Part shown: positions 1 to 11,420 of the stretch, piece by piece | Layout of the letters: each line of letters begins with the position of its first letter | Position numbering within the stretch: position 1 is the stretch's first letter | Source: Apodospora peruviana | Taxonomy: Eukaryota > Ascomycota > Sordariomycetes > Sordariales > Lasiosphaeriaceae | Assembly (NCBI GenBank): GCA_033439685.1 | Contig: JAUEDM010000005.1 | Coordinates: 2,232,001-2,296,000 of the forward strand | Reading direction: 5' to 3' | DNA length: 64,000 bases | Program-made: the position numbers and the translations under genes | The notes under the pieces: generated by a model | Told to the model about the DNA's origin: nothing | The model's database searches: none | The model's input: the letters and a program-made list of their open reading frames with translations, nothing else

Positions 1-199
1 TTCCTGGGTTCTGGTTTTCTGTGTAGATATGCGCCCCGAGAGCTGTCGAGCTTCCTAATGAGTTTGTTTCACTGGCAGCAGTAGCTTGAGCTCTACCTAC
101 CCTATACTAGCCTCCTTTCCTGCGACGACGACCTCCCAATTCATATACGCACCACCTGACCTTACCTATTTTTACCATTTGTTTTCTATTACTCAAATC

Positions 200-2016
200 A
201 TGTTTGGTCGCGGCAAGAAGGCGGCGGCCGTCGCCACCACGGGGAATCCTCCCCTCGAGCAGGCGCGCCCATTCTGGAAGGCCATCATTCCCGTCATAGC
301 TTGCGGCGCTGGTCTGTTTTCGGATGGGTATATCAATAACGTGAGTCCAACTGACCATACCAACCAACTCTCTCACTGTCAAGTCATAACTGACTTGTGA
401 AAAATAGGTCATTGGGTCCGTCATCACGATCTTGGCGATTCAGTATGGCGATGTGTGGAAGACGTCAAACGCAAAACGCGTCTTGGGTGCAATCGCCTTC
501 GCCGGTACCGTTGTCGGGCAGCTTGCGTTTGGGTATCTGTACGTCGATCAGACTCAAGTAATGAGTCGCGGCAGTTGTGCTAACATGTTCAGGGCGGATC
601 ACTGGTCGCGGACCAACTCGCTGATTCTATCGACCATTATCCTGATCATCTTCACTGCGCTTGCCACGGGCTCATACTACAAGGGCGAGGCCGTGGGCAT
701 GTTCAATATCCTCGCTGCTTGGCGATTCTTCGTAAGTCGTTCCTCTCAAGTGTGGATAACAACAATACTGATGACGAGTATAATTAGGTCGGTATCGGTA
801 TCGGAGGAGAGTACCCAGCAGGCAGCGTCGGATGTGCAGAGTCGACCGGCGAGCTCAAGTCGGGAACGAGGAACATGTGGTTCATCATCTTCACCAACAC
901 AATGATTGACTGGGTGAGTGAAACAAGCGACCTTTCTCCAGGTCCCGGACACTGATAGTCGCAAAAAGGGATTCGTTATCGGCGCATTTGTTCCCTATGT
1001 CGTCGCCGCAGCCTGCCACAATGACCACCTCAGCACCATCTGGCGCGTGAGTCTTGGCATCGGCGCCGTCTTCCCCTGCTCCCTCTTGGTGATGCGCTTC
1101 TTCCTGAAGGAGCCCGAGGAGTTCCAGCGCCACTCGATGAAGTATGCAAAGACGCCCTACTTGCTGGTGCTGCGCTTCTACGGCTTCCGTCTGTTTATCG
1201 TCAGCTTGGTTTGGTTCATATATGATGTTTGTTCCCTCTCTCAGAATACCATACTATTACAGAAAAACTCACATTTGGTCTATTTAGTTCTCGGCATACT
1301 CATTCAGCATCTACTCATCCACAATCCTGGCCAACATCTACGGCTCAGACGCGCCGCTGACCACAGTATTTGGGTGGAACACCGTCATCAACCTCTTCTA
1401 CATCCCGGGCACCATGCTCGGCGCGCCGCTGTCGGATCTCATCGGTCCCCGCTACGCACTGGCAGGCGGCGTCACCCTTCAAGCGATTGTCGGGTTCATC
1501 ATGGCGGGTTGCTACTCCCGGCTGGCGCAGCCGAGCATGGTCGGCGCTTTTTGTGTTGTCTACGGCATCTTCCAGTCGTTGGGCGAAGTCGGCCCGGGCA
1601 ACAATATTGGTTTGCTGGCGGCCAAGACGTGCGCAACGGGCGTGAGGGGCCAGTACTACGGCATCGCCGCGGCGATCGGCAAGATCGGCGCGTTTGTTGG
1701 TACTTATGTGTTTCCGTACATCATCGCCGCGGGCGGGGACTCGGAGGTTTTGTCGGCGCAGTACCCGTTCTGGGTATCGAGCAGTTTGTGTCTTCTCAGT
1801 GCCGCGCTCGTGCTGTTTTGTCTCCCGCACATTGGACAGGACACGATTGCTGTCGAGGACGCGCGGTTCCGTGTCTACTTGGAGGAGAATGGGTACGATA
1901 CGAGGCAGCTGGGGCTCAAGAAGGGGGAGAGTCTGGAGGCGATGGGTATGGACGCGGATGGGGCTGGTAGTGACCGTGGTGATGGGGTTGGGGAGAAGGC
2001 GAGCAAGCTCGGCTAG
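200..2016 (+). CDS. GIT1: Git1-like MFS permease (glycerophosphoinositol/phosphate transporter family)
   Basis: Six exons join in frame to 507 aa: 200-340, 408-538, 593-731, 788-913, 969-1226 and 1288-2016, all with GT-AG introns of 54-67 bp. The product is a 12-helix major facilitator plasma-membrane carrier. The segment GIGIGGEYPAGSVGCAESTG, followed by ELKSGTRN, is typical of the fungal Git1/phosphate-proton symporter branch, which imports glycerophosphodiesters or phosphate. The second half begins with a helix at WFIYDFSAYSFS and keeps the MFS loop PLSDLIGPR. The start ATG lies right before MFGRGKK, and no other ATG fits the exon frame. The C-terminal tail is Gly/Asp-rich and cytosolic. 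Family assignment is firm. The exact substrate (GPI, GPC or inorganic phosphate) is inferred. Confidence 0.8.
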
Positions 2017-2889
2017 CAACCTGAGCTGAGCTACGTGGAGAATGTTGATTGTTGATCAGATGGAATGTACAGCGAAGTGGATTGGTGGATATGACTCCGG
2101 CGCTGGTTGATACGTGGATATGAACGGAGATGCGACGGCAACGAAAGGAGTATGGCGATGAAACTATGATCGACAAGATACCCTTACCTCAATTCTTTTT
2201 CTCTTCCCTATACCCCTCTAGTATAGCCCTGCAGGTACCCATAACTTATATTGATGCCAATATATACATATCCATTTACTATTCCCTCGTCTGTTCCATC
2301 TCGTTTTTGTTGAACGGTGAAATTCATCTGGATAGGTATCTCACTTAGTCTGGGACAAAATCGACAGTGAAAGCTTCCTTCGCACTCACTCACGTTTACA
2401 GACAGCGTTATGGAGTAGTACACTGCAACACAGAGAGAGGATGCCTAACTGTTAGGCACGGAGGTATATGATTACCTTGTACTTATCACGTCCTTCATTA
2501 CACAGAAGTTCTCACTCGTAATGACCCACCCTATTGTACTACGTATCAAGTAACTACGGTATGCTAGGCCACTGCATTCTCCCAGTACCGAAGGTAGCAA
2601 GCCCGAAACATCAAGGAATACACCGGGATTGTAGGTGATATACAAATTCCCCCTAACAAGTAATTCAGAAAGATGCGATACGTACGAAGTTATAGTAGTA
2701 GTCTAACATTGACCGAGTACCTACGTAGGCAGCGTATCCAGGCGATAAACTTGTCTCGTAACTCAATGAATTCGTTCATCTCTATTAACATAATTCGTAT
2801 CTAAAACTCATAACCACCAACGACACACACACATGCCTTTTCCCCGTTCCTTTCCTCGATTATCTATCTACCAACCAATAACTAGGAGA
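2017..2889. other. Intergenic, convergent 3' ends
   Basis: AT-richer spacer between the convergent permease and cyclodeaminase genes. It has many short TACGTA/TACCTAGGTA-like motifs and no reading frame with gene-like composition. It probably holds both 3' UTRs. Confidence 0.6.
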
Positions 2890-4619
2890 CTAGAACCCCT
2901 CAATTTGACTCCCAATCCCCCTTTCGGCCGCGTACTTGATAACATGCAACCCAACCGTCAGATCCATCAGCCCGAGCCCAACACTCTTGTAGATAACATT
3001 CCCCTTCTGCAACCACCCAGCCAAGCGATTGGCATCACTATTCTCCTTTTTGGACTTCTTCTTCGTCTCCGAGGACAACCGGTGCTGCTGCAGCAGCTCA
3101 TGATCCGCTACCTGCGGCGTCGTCGGCGACTCCTCACCGGTAGGACTCGCCAGAGAAGACTTTTCATAATCCTCATGGCTGGAACTGTTGACCCTCCGGT
3201 GGAAGATGGAAGCCTTTAGGCTCTTGCGTGTCGGCGAGGACGTCCTACTACCACTTCCGCCGCCGCCGCTTGATCTCCTCTCCTTATTACCAAAAACGCT
3301 CGACATGGCCGACGGGATGGAAAAGTGACTACCGCTGCTGTTGCTGTTACTACCGGTAGCGCCGGTGCTACCGGAAGACTGACTCGCAATCTCCATCTTT
3401 TCAAAATCGATCGAGCTGATGACGCTGCTGGCGCTGTCTTCCGGCGACTGGACCATCTCCTCGTCTTCTGATAGTGCAATCCTATGTAACATTACCAGTT
3501 CTCCGAGTCTATTTCCAAACATGTTAGTACAACAAAAAGAAATTACAGGGAAGGGGGGACCACATACTCAACAAGCTGCTTAGGCTCAACACCAGCCTCA
3601 ATCAGCTCCCCAGCCTCCTTTAACGCGCCGTCAAGCGTATCGACCACAATCACCCCGCCCTCCCGCGCATGTTTATGAAAGTGCAACTTGGACTCCTGCA
3701 CCTTTGTCGCCTGGCGGATCAACTCTACGGGAACCTCACGCATCTCCGGCGTGTAGCTACCAATAGCCACAATCAACCTCCCCTTGCGCCTGGCCTCGTG
3801 CTCCGTCAGGATCCCCGCGTCAAACAACGGCAGCGTGGACGGAGTACAGCAGAATATGATGTCGGCACCCTGCACCTGTTCTCGGAGAAGCCGTTCGTAC
3901 TCGCCATAACCGGGCGTCAGCACGCCAAACGTGCACTCGTTCCAACCCTCGCGCGTTTTTGTGGAGCTCGGGATGGAGTAGAAGCGCTTGAGAATCGTCT
4001 TACAACTCTGGCTGAAGCGTCTATTGATGAGATTGACATGCCGAATGGTAGACCCGCGCAGCATGAGGGTCAGCCGGACGTGCCAGTAGGCCTGCTCGCC
4101 GCAGCCGAACACGGTGATTTTGCGGATCGTGTCCCGCTTGGACACTAGACACAGAGAGGCGAGGGCGGTCCGGAAGGCTGTCAGCGTGCTGGCATGCAGG
4201 ATGCCGAGGGGCGTACCCTGTGGTGAGAAGAGGGTAATGGCGCCGGTTGGCTTGATGACCGGCGGTGTTGTTGCGCTGTCCTTGTCGTCGTCGCCATCCT
4301 GGGTTTTTGCCGACGAGAGGGTGACAACTGCATGTATGTCTATGTTAGTTTTCTGATGGGTGAGAAAAAAGGGAGGTGTGTGTGTTTTACCCTTAACGCC
4401 TTGCCCCGCCGGACTGGCTGATGGCATAAACAGCGTGGTAGCGCCCGTGGCCTCGCTATGTACCGACGTTCTCTCCGGCTGATGGGTCGACGTCTGGGTT
4501 CCGGCTGAGTAGAGATGAAGAGCCGCCCTCAGATCATCGCGGAAGTTTGTGAGATCATCCGGAGTAAGATTCTCCAACAGCAGCCGAATCTCGTCATCAG
4601 TCAGAACCGTGAGTGTCAT
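2890..4619 (-). CDS. Ornithine cyclodeaminase/mu-crystallin family protein
   Basis: Three exons on the minus strand (4391-4619, 3568-4327, 2890-3508) give 535 aa. The first junction reads GVK|VVTLSS and the second LVE|LGELVMLHR, both expected for this family. Visible features are an N-terminal substrate region (LTDDEIRLLLENL), a Rossmann NAD(P)-binding segment with VFGCGEQAYWH, and later GADIIFCCTPSTLPLF and VVDTLDGALKEAGEL. Family members catalyse NAD(H)-dependent cyclodeamination, ketimine reduction or related amino-acid steps. The true substrate here is unknown. Unlike compact bacterial enzymes (about 330 aa), it carries a Ser-rich, low-complexity insert of roughly 130 residues before the final GLMDLTVGLHVIKYA helix. 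That insert looks disordered and may be phosphorylated. Confidence 0.85.
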
Positions 4620-5634
4620 GATATGATCCGGAGAGTCTTGTGGACTAATTCGTGTAATCGTTGCGTGTGGCTGATTTTTGTATGAGGAAATGCGTGTGTC
4701 AAAATCTGACGTTATGCAGGTTCCAGGTTATTTTCACAGATGAACATAAGTTCGGATTGTTCGGACCTAATAAATACGATATGAGGACAACAGTTCATCC
4801 CAGGTCCTGGCTTGGCCCTGACAATGCGTCGACGGTGCCTGAGTCCTGACTGATCTCCGCATGCGGGTGCGCAGTGGAGGTGGAGCCGGATGGTGGCCGA
4901 TGTCGAAAGCAAACGAAGGTGGCGAACGCGTGAACTTCACTACAAGCGCCGTGCTTCTGGCCGAGAACTGAGTGAGTCGGACGTTCCATTTCGAAACGAG
5001 CTAAGTCTGGACGCTTTTGTCCAGAAGGAAGGTGGTCTATTCCAGCTCTACGGTAGGTGCGGTGGGGTGCCGGTGGTGTCTCTTGGCGATGGACGGATAA
5101 GAATCACCTGCTTTCGATTGCGTCACGGATCTACCGTCTTGGTATTGACACGAGACCAGAACGGCCACTCCGAATATCAATTTCTTCTGATCAGCCGACT
5201 TTAGATCAAAGAGAACATCACATCTTAAATTTCTTTCCGTCCATATCTGACCTGGTTGAGATTTCGATAAACCCCCGCCAGGAGTCGGAGAGGGGTAGCA
5301 TCCAAATATTTGGAGGGGTGCACACGCAAAGCTGTCATTGTCCTCCCTTACCCCTGATCCGCAACAGCAGCGTAGGTTAATATTTCGAAATAAAACTGTT
5401 TACTTTATTCCCTAGATAACCACCGATACCAACTACTCCAGATGCCACAGTATCTATAACTCGGTAGCACATGTGCCTAATCTTTAAACCCTCCGCCGAA
5501 TTCCAAATAATCATAATCCCAATACTCCATTGCCGAATGCCCTCGCCCATCCATAGATCCTTCCCCCCATCCATCTCGTCGCAACACGACTGGAGTAAAA
5601 TAGTATGAAAAAAAAGCTAGACAAAGAAACATCA
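4620..5634. other. Intergenic
   Basis: Spacer containing the cyclodeaminase promoter and the 3' side of the carbonic anhydrase gene. Frames of about 100 codons exist at 4890-5380, but they have no family signature and no splice logic. I see no gene. Confidence 0.5.
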
Positions 5635-6474
5635 TCACCGCACAATCATCTGCGCATTACCGCCCCTGAACGCCAACTGCGCATGCTTGCCCCTGACAAC
5701 CTCCTCACTGGACCCATTAAGCCCCCCACTCGCACCGTTCCTCCCCTTGGTGCCAAAGCCCAGGTCCTTGATCCGCCCGCAGCCGATATCAAACAGACAG
5801 CCGTGGACCTCGAGCCCGCGCTCGCGGATGGCGTCCTGGATCGCAAAGTTGGCCATGAGCACCTTGACTCCAGCCTCGACGTTCAGCTCGGCGATGCGCA
5901 CCGCGCGCGCCTTGTCGTCCTTAATGGCGTCCAGCTCCTCCTGGTGCGCGAAGCGCACCGCCTTCAGGGGCGTTAGCCACGTGTCCAGCACACCGCCGAC
6001 TCTCGTGTCTGACAGCGCAGCCGCTGCGCCGCCGCACGACGTGTGGCCGCACAGCACAACGTGCTTGACCTTGAGGTGGACGACGGCGTATTCGATCACG
6101 GCCGACGTGTTGATGTCGGTCGGCGAGATGATGTTGGCGATGTTGCGGTGCACAAACACGTCGCCGGGCTGGAGGCCTAGGATCACCGTCTCTGGGCAGC
6201 GCGAGTCAGAGCAGCCGAGCCAGACTTTTCAACTTCTTGTTAGTTATACCATGCGGTTTGTGAGTTATGAATCGAGACCAAAACTTACGGATTTGGGGCG
6301 ATTGGCCGCTAGCAAGCTTGGGAAAGAAGTTGGGGTTCTGATGCGCCTTGTAGCCGGCCCAAGCATTATTGGAGCTCAAGGCATATAGGAAAGTGTCTTT
6401 TTGGTGTGTCAGCGAATCTGCTCTCTCTCCCTCATTACCGGAGTCCGTGATGGAAACTCACCTTGCTGGGACAT
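5635..6474 (-). CDS. Beta-carbonic anhydrase
   Basis: Three exons (6462-6474, 6289-6396, 5635-6224) join to 236 aa starting MSQQDTFLYAL. The first coding exon is only 13 nt and ends at a GTGAGT donor. The enzyme hydrates CO2 to bicarbonate with a zinc ion. The zinc ligands are visible: Cys45 within CSDSR, where Asp47 and Arg49 form the usual catalytic dyad, then His101 and Cys104 in GHTSCGG. GDVFVHRNIAN and GCLFDIGCG are the other family blocks. There is no obvious N-terminal targeting sequence, so a cytosolic enzyme is likely. The Gly/Asn-rich insert near the C-terminus (residues about 200-225) is variable in fungi. Length matches cytosolic fungal members. Confidence 0.93.
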
Positions 6475-8090
6475 TGTGCTGGCTGGCCAGATAATTGGGT
6501 AGGTCCACGACAAAAAAAAAAGCAGTGGATATAGATTCACAAAAAAACAATAAATCCACAGGAAGAGAGAAAGTAGAACTCTCGTAGGGTATATAGGATG
6601 TGAGAGAAAAAGCGCAAAGAACGAGGGATTTTCGTGCTCTTGTCGGTGTCGTAAGAGAATCGGAGGACGGACGTTCGGACCGGAGGGGAAAACGGAAATC
6701 TGATTTTCCCTCAATTTGTTGTATTTGAAGCCAAGCACTGTAAGAACAAGAACTCCGTTGAGAATTTACCCCACGATTCGCTGGTTTTTCCTTTGCGGGA
6801 GGGGCCGAAATAAGCCAGTCAAACCAAGCAAATGCCAAGAGGGTCCGGTATTTCCGTCGATGCCGATGATGATGGATGGTGGGGATGAGGTTGGTGGGGG
6901 ACAAAAGTTCCCTCAACAAAATAATGCACTGGTGCTAGGATTAGGATCTACTCGTAGTTTAACACCTAACAAGAAGGAATGTGAGGGGAAGCAGAGAAGC
7001 AGACAGAACAGAAAAATAAAAAAGACGAACGACCACGGAAGGAAAGAAGCTTCCTTTATTATGTTCCAAATATCAAAGCCGCACCGAGTGACGGACGGGA
7101 GAGACCCTTCCCCTTGTCCCGGGAATCGCATCCATGCAGAACATGGAGTTTGGCCTTTGCCGGTTGGTAACTTTGCGGTGACGAACCTCCTTGTCTGATG
7201 TTTGGGATGAAACTTGGGGGGAACAAGCTCCATGGTCCAAGCGCCCAACCGGCCAGGGGATCATGGACAAGACAGGGTTCCGATGTTAGTGGAAAGCTTG
7301 CTGGAACAATGCCCCCTTCCCTTCCTCCATCTCGAAATGCCGCCGGCCAAAACATATAAAATGATTTGTTGGTGGTGCCCTCGGACAGTCCTTCCTTCAT
7401 ATCACATCTTACCCACCTCAGGTCTGTTGTGTGTTTTGACAAAACCTGGAATCGCCGCCCCCTCGCTTGGGACAGACAGAGTGACGACAGTGCACAAACA
7501 AACCACCCGGTTCAAAATGTGGTCGTGAACCCCGGCTCAATTCGCAGCACATCCCCCCCCCGGCCCGAAACCCCTTCTTGCGCCGCCGATCTTTCACTAG
7601 TGTTGCATAATACTCAACGAGTCACGAAGACCTCCCGAGATTCGAAACTCGAACTTGGCAATCTTGGAGTAATTCTGGGCGTCTTGGTAAATCACGGCAA
7701 TACGGATATGCTCTCCTCTTCATCGGCTTCCCGACAGCTTGGCTTTGGTGAAGCTGGATTAGGTCATATGGAAACTCGGCTCCTCATCCTCTCAGCCGGA
7801 CTGGCAACCGCGCCCTTCAACCACCAGATAGGACACCCCCGAGACGATGGTATGTAATCACAGATGCGTGTGCCGCCAAACCACACCAAATGTTTCTTCG
7901 TGACAACCTGAAACAACATGTCTGCAAAGCTACGGTCAAGTGCAATGTGGAAAGTCATCCGCGATGTGGCGGAGGTAAGGCAAGTTTTATTTCACCCTGA
8001 TGTGGTTTTGGTATTCCTATACGCCATCCGAAAGTGCAACCACGCCAATAATCCCGCCATTTCATCGATGCCTCATTAAACCTTGATGGT
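6475..8090. other. Long intergenic region
   Basis: About 1.6 kb between two minus-strand genes. It should hold the carbonic anhydrase promoter and the RPL8 3' UTR. Frames up to 160 codons occur on both strands (for example 6716-7198 and 7366-7857), but none has coding-like composition, conserved motifs or plausible exons. I see no gene and no convincing tRNA. Confidence 0.5.
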
Positions 8091-9244
8091 TTAGACCTTG
8101 ATGGCCTGCTCGAGAGCCTTCTTACGCTTCGCGATGCGCATGTTGGCCTTGGCACCCATGATGCCACCACCCCACCTCTTGCGGGAATCCTCGTTCTTCT
8201 CAAGATAACCCTCCTTAACAGCGGACACGAGCTTGGAGAGCTCGTTCTTGTCCTCAGAGCGGACCTCGGTGAGCGCAAGGACAGCGGCGGTCTGTGTAGT
8301 TTTAGTTAGCTCAAGTCCCCAAAAAGTTACCAGATTCCAGATTCCTCACCTTCTTGTGGACGACAGTTCCGAGTCTAGCCTTGCCCTTGATGATGGCATA
8401 GGGGACTCCCATCTTGCGGCACAGGGCCGGGAGGAAGATGACCAGCTCAATGGGGTCAACATCGTTGGGGATCAGGACGAGCGAAGCCTTCTTGTTCTCA
8501 ATAAGCCCAACAACGTGGTTGAGACCGTACTTGACAACGTAGGGCTTCTTGCTGACGTCCTCCTTCTTCTTGCCCTCCTTGATGGCGGTGGCCTCCTTGA
8601 GGAGACGCTCCTTCTTCTCCGACTTGGTCTCGGGGCGGTACTTGTTGAGGAGCTTGAAAGCCTGGGCGGCGGTGTTCTTGTCGAGAACCTGCTGGAACTG
8701 GGCGATCGCAGGGGGGACCTTCAGGCGCATGTGCAGGATCTTCTTCTGGCGCTGGAGACGGACATACTCGGGCCACTTCACCATGCGCGAGAGGTTGCGC
8801 TTGGGCTGGATATCCTGGCCTATACCGAAGTTGCGGGTCCGCTTCTCGATAAGAGGGTTCTATTTGCATGTTAGCGAATGCGATGCAAATGGGGTCTTTG
8901 GGATGCTGCATCTCACTAACCTTAGGAGCCTTCTTGGAGCCAGCCTTTCCCTGAGGGAAGGGGGCCGGGGCGGCCTTCTTTCCAGACTTCGGAGGCTATC
9001 ATTGAGAAGAAGACATCAGTAAATGTTTGTTCATTGACTTCAGTCTTCAAGATCTCTAAAGAGCGGTCGTGGAAGGCGTTTCCGCCCACCACGAAGCCAG
9101 CTCAAGCCAAATTTCATCACCTGCGGTCAAAAGACCAGCAAGCGGAAAAAACGATGCATGCTCAAGGAAACACTCGAGCATATTGCAATCGTGCGTCTAG
9201 TGACGACGTGTATCAGTTGTTTCAATCATTCAAGTGCTTACCAT
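8091..9244 (-). CDS. RPL8: 60S ribosomal protein L8 (eL8, L7a family)
   Basis: Four exons (9242-9244, 8921-8995, 8350-8859, 8091-8291) give 262 aa, close to the yeast Rpl8 length (256). The first exon contains only the ATG. The GTAAGC donor follows it directly and the protein continues PPKSGKKAAPAPF. The core matches L7a/eL8: NPLIEKRTRNFGIGQDIQP, KYGLNHVVGLIENKKASLV, and the L7Ae RNA-binding block IPNDVDPIELVIFLPALCRKM, ending ALEQAIKV. It is a structural protein of the large subunit that binds 25S/5.8S rRNA. Introns near the start codon are usual in fungal ribosomal-protein genes and can affect expression. It is divergent from NCS6 at 9600. Confidence 0.97.
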
Positions 9245-9599
9245 TGTGACGGTTGGCGGTTGACTCTGGTCTGCGAATCGACTCTCGAGGTGCAAGGAAA
9301 TTTTGGAATGGAAATTCTCGCTGCGCGGGAGTAAAAAAGGTGTGTGGACCGTAGGGTACGTCGGATAATTATCGGTTGTGCGTTAGAGTGGGGCTGGATT
9401 CCTGTCGGCAAGCACCACATTTTGGCGGTCCAGGACTCCAGAGGGCTCATCCATGCACCCCCTGTGGTGGATCCATCACATCCGCTTTTGACTCAAACGA
9501 TTGAAAGTTGACCTTGAACTTCTCCACTGGCGAACTTCCCGATATCCAAACCGCGAATTGTCAACTCTGGGCTTGTCTATAATAAGACATCTCCCAAAC
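9245..9599. promoter_or_regulatory. Shared upstream region of RPL8 and NCS6
   Basis: A 355 bp gap between divergent start codons, so it must hold both promoters. I could not identify a specific activator box with confidence. The NCS6 side ends with an AATAAGACAT stretch just before its ATG. Confidence 0.5.
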
Positions 9600-10814
9600 A
9601 TGGCTCCAGCTCTTTGCGCCATCTGCAAAACGGAGCGTGCCCTGATCAAGCGGCCCAAAAATCATGCCAAACTCTGCAAAGGCTGCTTCATAACCATTTT
9701 TGAAGATGAGGTGCACCACACAATCACTTCATCACAGCTCTTTTATCCCGGAGAGAAGGTCGCAATAGGGGCATCGGGCGGCAAAGACTCGACGGTGCTA
9801 GCATCCGTTCTCAAGACATTGAACGAACGGCACAACTACGGACTTGACCTCATTCTTCTAAGTATCGACGAAGGCATCAAGGGATACCGGGATGACTCTC
9901 TGGAGACGGTCAAGCGAAACGCCGTTCAATATGAGATGCCTCTCAAAGTTGTGGGTTACGACGAGCTATACGGCTGGACGATGGACCAGGTTGTCGAGAC
10001 CATCGGCAAGAAGGGCAACTGCACATATTGCGGCGTCTTCCGGCGGCAGGCGCTGGATCGCGGCGCTAAAATGCTGGAGATCAAACACGTCGTGACCGGA
10101 CACAACGCCGATGACGTGGCCGAGACGATATTAATGAACCTCCTCCGTGGAGACCTCGCTCGTCTTTCACGCAGCACCAGTATCGTGACAGGAGACAGTA
10201 GGTCTGATGTCAAGCGAAGCAAGCCCCTTAAATACGCTTATGAGAAGGAAATCGTCCTCTATGCCCACCACAAAAAGCTCGACTACTTCAGCACTGAATG
10301 CATATACAGCCCAGAGGCTTTCCGTGGCAGTGCCAGGAGCCTCATCAAACAGCTTGAGAGGGTGCGTCCAAGCGCCATCCTGGATATCGTTCGAAGTGGC
10401 GAGGACATGGCACGACTCGTACCGGGCGAATCCTCGTCCTCCTGCGGTGGTGGTTGCAAGGACAAAAAGACTGCACCAGTGGCTCGCGTGGAGGACGATA
10501 TTGGCGGCTGTGGGTCGCAGAACGGACGCACTCCTGGAGGTGAGATGGCTGCCATGGAGACGCAACTGCGGGAGAATGAAGCCTCCGAGGGTCTCGAGAT
10601 TGATGTTTCCAAGAATATATCACAGAAGGAGGACTCGGAAAACAAAAATGAGAGGGCGGTGCCAATAAGGACAGGGAATAAGAACGCGAAGCCGGTTAAT
10701 CGGCAGGTACTGGGGAACTGCAAACGTTGTGGCTATATGTCGAGTCAAGATATATGCCAGGCGTGCATGCTACTGGAGGGGCTCAACAAGAATAGACCAC
10801 AGATTCAGATCTGA
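9600..10814 (+). CDS. NCS6: Cytoplasmic tRNA 2-thiolation protein (Ncs6/Ctu1)
   Basis: Intronless, 404 aa. The start is the ATG at 9600 (MAPALCAICKTE), which places the N-terminal zinc-binding cysteines (CAIC...CKGC) at their normal position. The adenylating PP-loop SGGKDST lies at about residues 58-64, followed by the TtcA-type pieces NCTYCGVFRRQAL and GHNADDVAETILMNLLRGD. The C-terminus has a second zinc module, CKRCGYMSSQDICQAC. With Ncs2/Ctu2 it transfers sulfur from the thiocarboxylated carrier Urm1 to wobble U34 of tRNA Lys, Glu and Gln. Residues about 280-375 form a low-complexity insert (SSSSCGGGCKDKK onward) that is longer than in yeast. All key residues are present. Confidence 0.96.
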   Translation: MAPALCAICKTERALIKRPKNHAKLCKGCFITIFEDEVHHTITSSQLFYPGEKVAIGASGGKDSTVLASVLKTLNERHNYGLDLILLSIDEGIKGYRDDSLETVKRNAVQYEMPLKVVGYDELYGWTMDQVVETIGKKGNCTYCGVFRRQALDRGAKMLEIKHVVTGHNADDVAETILMNLLRGDLARLSRSTSIVTGDSRSDVKRSKPLKYAYEKEIVLYAHHKKLDYFSTECIYSPEAFRGSARSLIKQLERVRPSAILDIVRSGEDMARLVPGESSSSCGGGCKDKKTAPVARVEDDIGGCGSQNGRTPGGEMAAMETQLRENEASEGLEIDVSKNISQKEDSENKNERAVPIRTGNKNAKPVNRQVLGNCKRCGYMSSQDICQACMLLEGLNKNRPQIQI

Positions 10815-10961
10815 ACAGTTTATACATCCTACACCCATTGGAAGAGTGGCAATCCAAAGGGCTTGTTATATCTATCGTGTCGCCCACCGTTCCGGCTGCC
10901 TGTGGCGTTCATGCTTCTCTGGTCTCAAGAGAACCGTTTTTCACACTACGATAAACCAATG

Positions 10962-11420
10962 TCAGCTTGGTCTGCAACATCTAAGAGGGGCAATGCGTAC
11001 TCTCCAAGGATTATTTAACTCGTAACCGGGTGGTGCGTCTGCATTATCCGTTTGTCCTCTTAACTCGCCTGTAAGTCTGCGATCGCGATCCATCACTGTG
11101 GCAATCCGATGTTAGCATGCAAATCTCGGTCGTCGCGTACATAATCTCGGGTTACCCGTACTTTGCTGTTGAATAGTTAGCTTTTCTGTCTGCTTGTGTA
11201 TATGAAAAGAGACTCACCCTGTCCCATTGATCAAGCGAGCGTCTCATTCTCTTTCCGCCGTTCTGCCAGTTCCTGACTCCGGCAAGTCCAGCTCCAGACA
11301 CGCCGAACATCTGCACCGTGTCAAATTATTGCAAACATGATCCATCTCGCAAATTCGATCGGGTTGGCTTACGGCAATGATGATTCCATAGGGAATCAGG
11401 GTCTCGAAGGGAATGGGCAT
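10962..11420 (-). CDS. Complex I MWFE-type subunit (NDUFA1-like), small three-exon gene
   Basis: Exons 11373-11420, 11214-11310 and 10962-11095 join to 92 aa. It reads MPIPFETLIPYGIIIA, then MFGVSGAGLAGVRNWQNGGK, then DQWDRVMMDRDRRLTGELRG and NNPWRV. This fits the fungal NDUFA1/MWFE accessory subunit of mitochondrial NADH:ubiquinone oxidoreductase: a short protein with one N-terminal membrane helix and a charged tail ending in the DRDRRLTG block. Intron 1 has a clean GTAAGC donor. For intron 2, the consensus donor GTGAGT (after 11218) breaks the frame, whereas a GTCTCT donor four bases later (after 11214) keeps DRVMMDRDRR. That boundary is therefore uncertain. The C-terminus may also be slightly misjoined. 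Confidence 0.75.

Noticed and set aside
7620..7690. tRNA-like GATTCGAAACTC motif
   Set aside because: The flanks do not form a 5 bp T stem and there is no A box upstream at the right distance.
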